Origin: Candidatus Pacearchaeota archaeon
GTDB taxonomy: Archaea; Nanobdellota; Nanobdellia; Pacearchaeales; GW2011-AR1
Reading direction: 5' to 3'
NCBI GenBank assembly: GCA_018303895.1
Contig: JAGVXJ010000055.1
Span: 1 to 6,534, forward strand
Length of the DNA stretch: 6,534 nucleotides
Below are positions 4,878 through 6,534 of the stretch, one piece after another. Under the pieces are notes generated by a model, which saw only the letters and a program-made list of their open reading frames with translations, was not told the DNA's origin and did not search any database. The translations under genes and the position numbers were made by a program. Position 1 is the stretch's first letter. Each line of letters opens with the position of its first letter.

Positions 4878-6275
4878 GTTCAAGGTCAACCTAAAGTAAG
4901 TGAAGTTTCATTTACTCCTGCTAGTCCAGTTGATAGTCTTGAGAGGATAAGTTCTGTTGGTGTTGGAGAACCCTTTGCACTTTATGGAGTTATAAACTAT
5001 GGTCCAGATACGCATTATGTTGAATATATTCTTCCAGATAATTGTGTTTTTGAAAATACTGAACCTTCATATGGGATAGGAGGTAATTTTGTAGTCGGAA
5101 GTAATATTAGGAAGGTGTTTGTTGATAGCCCCAACCATAATTTTGGGTACCATTCCTTTAAATGTATTAAGGAAGGATATTATAATTTTGCGATTAAACT
5201 AATAAATTCTAATAATAATATTCTCGATACACTTAATGGGGGGATTAAAATTACTAACAAGAGTAATATTTGCACAGACAGCGACAGCGGAAAGAATTAT
5301 TGGGTTAAAGGAAAGGTTAGTGAAGGAAATGAAACCCCTGTTATAGATAAGTGTACTTTTGGAAGTGATTTAGCAAATTTAATGGAATACTCTTGTGAAA
5401 ATGGAATTAAAAAATCTACTCCTTACAAATGTTCAAATGGTTGCCAAGATGGAGCTTGTATCGTCGGCGACGGAGATTCCAGACCTCTTCGTGAAGGGGA
5501 GAGTGCGTGGTTTGTTGGAAATCATAGTGTTTCAATTAATTACATTGATTCTACCAGAGTTAAATTTAATGTTAATGGTGAGATAACTAATTTATTGCAA
5601 GAGAGACAAACACAGAAATTATCTGATGGTTATTATATTGGTGTTGATTTTGTTTATGTTGAAACTTCTGAAGATTATGAAGGAGGAAGAAGAGGGGTTC
5701 AATTTTGGATGGGTAAAAATTTGGGAGGGGATTTTGATTCAAATTTGTATACATTATTGGAAGGAGAAACAATAATTGCAAAAGGACATGAAATCACAAT
5801 TAGAGGTATTGGATGGACTGATGATAATTTAGAAGTGGTATTAGAAGTTGATGGCAGATATGGTCAGGAGAATTTGAAAGAAGGTAATTCTCTTAAATTA
5901 CCTAATGGGGATTATTTGATCATAAAGGAAATAGGTCCGAAAGTTTATACAAATGAATTGAAGAAAATTGTTTTTTATATAAAATCTGGGGAAGGTTCTG
6001 ATTTTGATGAAGGAGTTCCTGGTTTTGACGACGGAACAATTTCCTCTGAAGAATGCAGTGGTTGTGAATTAGACGATGAATGTTATCCTCTTGGTTACAG
6101 AAGAGGCAGAACTTTTTGCGGAGAGGATTCTGAATTTAAGAATCAGTTTGGTGATGAGAAATCCTGTGAAAATAATTTTGAGTGCAAAAGCAATCTTTGT
6201 TTTTCAGGACAGTGTGTAAGTCAGGGTTTAATGGATAGGTTTATTGAATGGTTTAGCAGAGTATTTGGAAAATAA
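4824..6275 (+). CDS. C-terminal half of a split secreted Cys-rich surface protein
   Basis: A 483-residue reading frame from ATG 4824, open from 4800, with no signal peptide because it continues the protein at 3752. In order: the end of repeat copy 4 (1-18); an Ig-like beta region (about 24-145, with FALYGVINYGPDTHYVEY); intact repeat copy 5 (150-212); two similar beta-rich domains (about 220-296 and 309-386), each opening L-x-EGE and containing (D/N)-G-x-Y followed by Val/Ile-rich strands; an acidic linker; a C-terminal domain with eight cysteines (411, 414, 420, 432, 448, 454, 459, 464); and an amphipathic tail, LMDRFIEWFSRVFGK. The architecture suggests a cell-surface or S-layer-associated protein. 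Its own function is unknown. If the split is real, this half lacks an export signal and is probably dead; an N-terminal restart at ATG 4824 would give a cytosolic product. Possible N-glycosylation sites are NKS 145, NET 169 and NHS 233. Confidence 0.8.
   Translation: MQNVKNYKCLYGCLDGACVQGQPKVSEVSFTPASPVDSLERISSVGVGEPFALYGVINYGPDTHYVEYILPDNCVFENTEPSYGIGGNFVVGSNIRKVFVDSPNHNFGYHSFKCIKEGYYNFAIKLINSNNNILDTLNGGIKITNKSNICTDSDSGKNYWVKGKVSEGNETPVIDKCTFGSDLANLMEYSCENGIKKSTPYKCSNGCQDGACIVGDGDSRPLREGESAWFVGNHSVSINYIDSTRVKFNVNGEITNLLQERQTQKLSDGYYIGVDFVYVETSEDYEGGRRGVQFWMGKNLGGDFDSNLYTLLEGETIIAKGHEITIRGIGWTDDNLEVVLEVDGRYGQENLKEGNSLKLPNGDYLIIKEIGPKVYTNELKKIVFYIKSGEGSDFDEGVPGFDDGTISSEECSGCELDDECYPLGYRRGRTFCGEDSEFKNQFGDEKSCENNFECKSNLCFSGQCVSQGLMDRFIEWFSRVFGK
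5271..5459 (+). repeat. Cys-rich DSDGG repeat, copy 5
   Basis: Residues 150-212 of the frame at 4824 start CTDSDSGKNYWVKG (one Gly replaced by Ser) and end CSNGCQDGAC. All six cysteines are present (150, 177, 191, 203, 207, 212). The DNA core matches the other copies for 12 bases (5274-5285) and then diverges. Confidence 0.85.
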
Positions 6276-6309
6276 ATTTCTTAGTTTATGATTTAAGTTT
6301 TTAATGGAA

Positions 6310-6319
6310 AAATATATAA
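6310..6319 (+). promoter_or_regulatory. TATA box for the AbrB-family gene
   Basis: aaatatataa is centred about 27 bases before ATG 6342 and is the strongest TATA-like sequence in the window. The spacing again predicts a leaderless transcript. Confidence 0.65.
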
Positions 6320-6335
6320 GTAAGGAAATTCTTAC
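6320..6335 (+). promoter_or_regulatory. Candidate autoregulatory operator
   Basis: gtaaggaaattcttac is an imperfect palindrome with 5-bp arms gtaag/cttac. It lies exactly between the TATA box and the start codon of the AbrB-family gene. AbrB/MazE-type antitoxins commonly repress their own promoters by binding palindromes in this position; that this one is bound is inference. Confidence 0.45.
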
Positions 6336-6341
6336 TTTTTT

Positions 6342-6534
6342 ATGAGTTTTAAAATTATAAGAATTACTGATAAAGGGCAGATATCTCTCCCTGTTTTATT
6401 TAGAAATGAAATGAATCTAGGCAAGGGTGATGAGATAATTATAACTAAGACAGAAGATTCCTTAATTTTGAAGAAATTAAAAAGAGAGGATTTTTCAGAT
6501 TTATTGAAACATTCAGAAAAGGTTGCTGAAAAAT
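6342..6534 (+). CDS. SpoVT/AbrB (MazE/VapB-type) DNA-binding protein, partial at the window end
   Basis: The first 64 residues are visible; the gene runs off the window. Residues 3-48 are a swapped-hairpin AbrB domain: FKIIRITDKGQISLPVLFRNE, then LGKGDEIIITKTEDSLILKK. The family hallmarks (xxKGQIxLPxxxR and LxxGDxxxI) are intact. The following acidic/Lys-rich helix (REDFSDLLKHSEKVAEK) is where type II antitoxins bind a toxin, so this may be the antitoxin of a pair whose toxin lies beyond the window. A stand-alone regulator is the alternative. A strong TATA box and a palindrome just upstream of ATG 6342 suggest autoregulation. Confidence 0.88.
   Translation, partial: MSFKIIRITDKGQISLPVLFRNEMNLGKGDEIIITKTEDSLILKKLKREDFSDLLKHSEKVAEK

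Noticed and set aside
4349..5459. CRISPR-like array because of spaced identical 14-base cores
   Set aside because: The spacing is irregular (about 200-500 bases), the cores are in-frame codons for TDSDG(G), and the intervening sequence codes for conserved protein repeats.
5395..5781. Two short frames (63 codons + strand, 64 codons - strand) inside the gene at 4824
   Set aside because: Both are shadows of a frame supported by the repeat and beta-domain structure.

Overview
The window looks like a piece of a small-genome DPANN-type archaeon, most like Pacearchaeota or Woesearchaeota. The DNA is AT-rich. An archaeal replication protein A (RPA) gene is present. Start codons lie 25-28 bases downstream of archaeal TATA boxes, a leaderless arrangement. 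The secreted proteins carry cysteine-rich 'C-(T/I)-DSDGG-x-NY' repeats and a cysteine-rich C-terminal domain of a kind I associate with these lineages. The lineage call is inference from protein style; no rRNA is present. All convincing genes are on the + strand.

Layout: 1-75 is the C-terminal end of an unidentified gene. 76-276 holds a TATA-like promoter and a roughly 125-base sequence that can fold on itself (candidate ncRNA or leader). 277-1338 encodes a PLP-dependent class I/II aminotransferase. 1373-2260 encodes a secreted protein with two Gly-Trp-Asn segments and one C-terminal Cys-rich repeat. It is followed after one base by a small single-pass membrane protein (2262-2426). 2427-2788 is a long gap of higher GC. 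It holds a minus-strand reading frame interrupted by one amber codon and, next to it, a 13-bp inverted repeat enclosing small hairpins. 2789-3721 encodes a two-OB-fold, zinc-binding RPA-like single-strand DNA-binding protein.

3752-6275 was probably one secreted surface protein of about 840 residues or more, with four copies of the same Cys-rich repeat. It is now split at about 4800: the reading frame changes, and 26-31 residues of the third copy are missing, at a short 'ttgaa ttgaa' direct repeat. The second half carries an Ig-like region, an intact repeat, two similar beta-rich domains, an 8-Cys C-terminal domain and a short amphipathic tail. 6342 to the window end is the start of an AbrB/MazE-type DNA-binding protein with an imperfect palindrome between its TATA box and start codon.

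How they fit together: the window mixes housekeeping genes (aminotransferase, RPA) with a set of envelope proteins (1373-2426 and 3752-6275) that share a repeat module. Most genes appear to have their own promoter, so this is not one operon; only 1373-2260 and 2262-2426 look co-transcribed. The least explained material is the gap 2427-2788, the foldable sequence at 137-262, and the repeat module itself.
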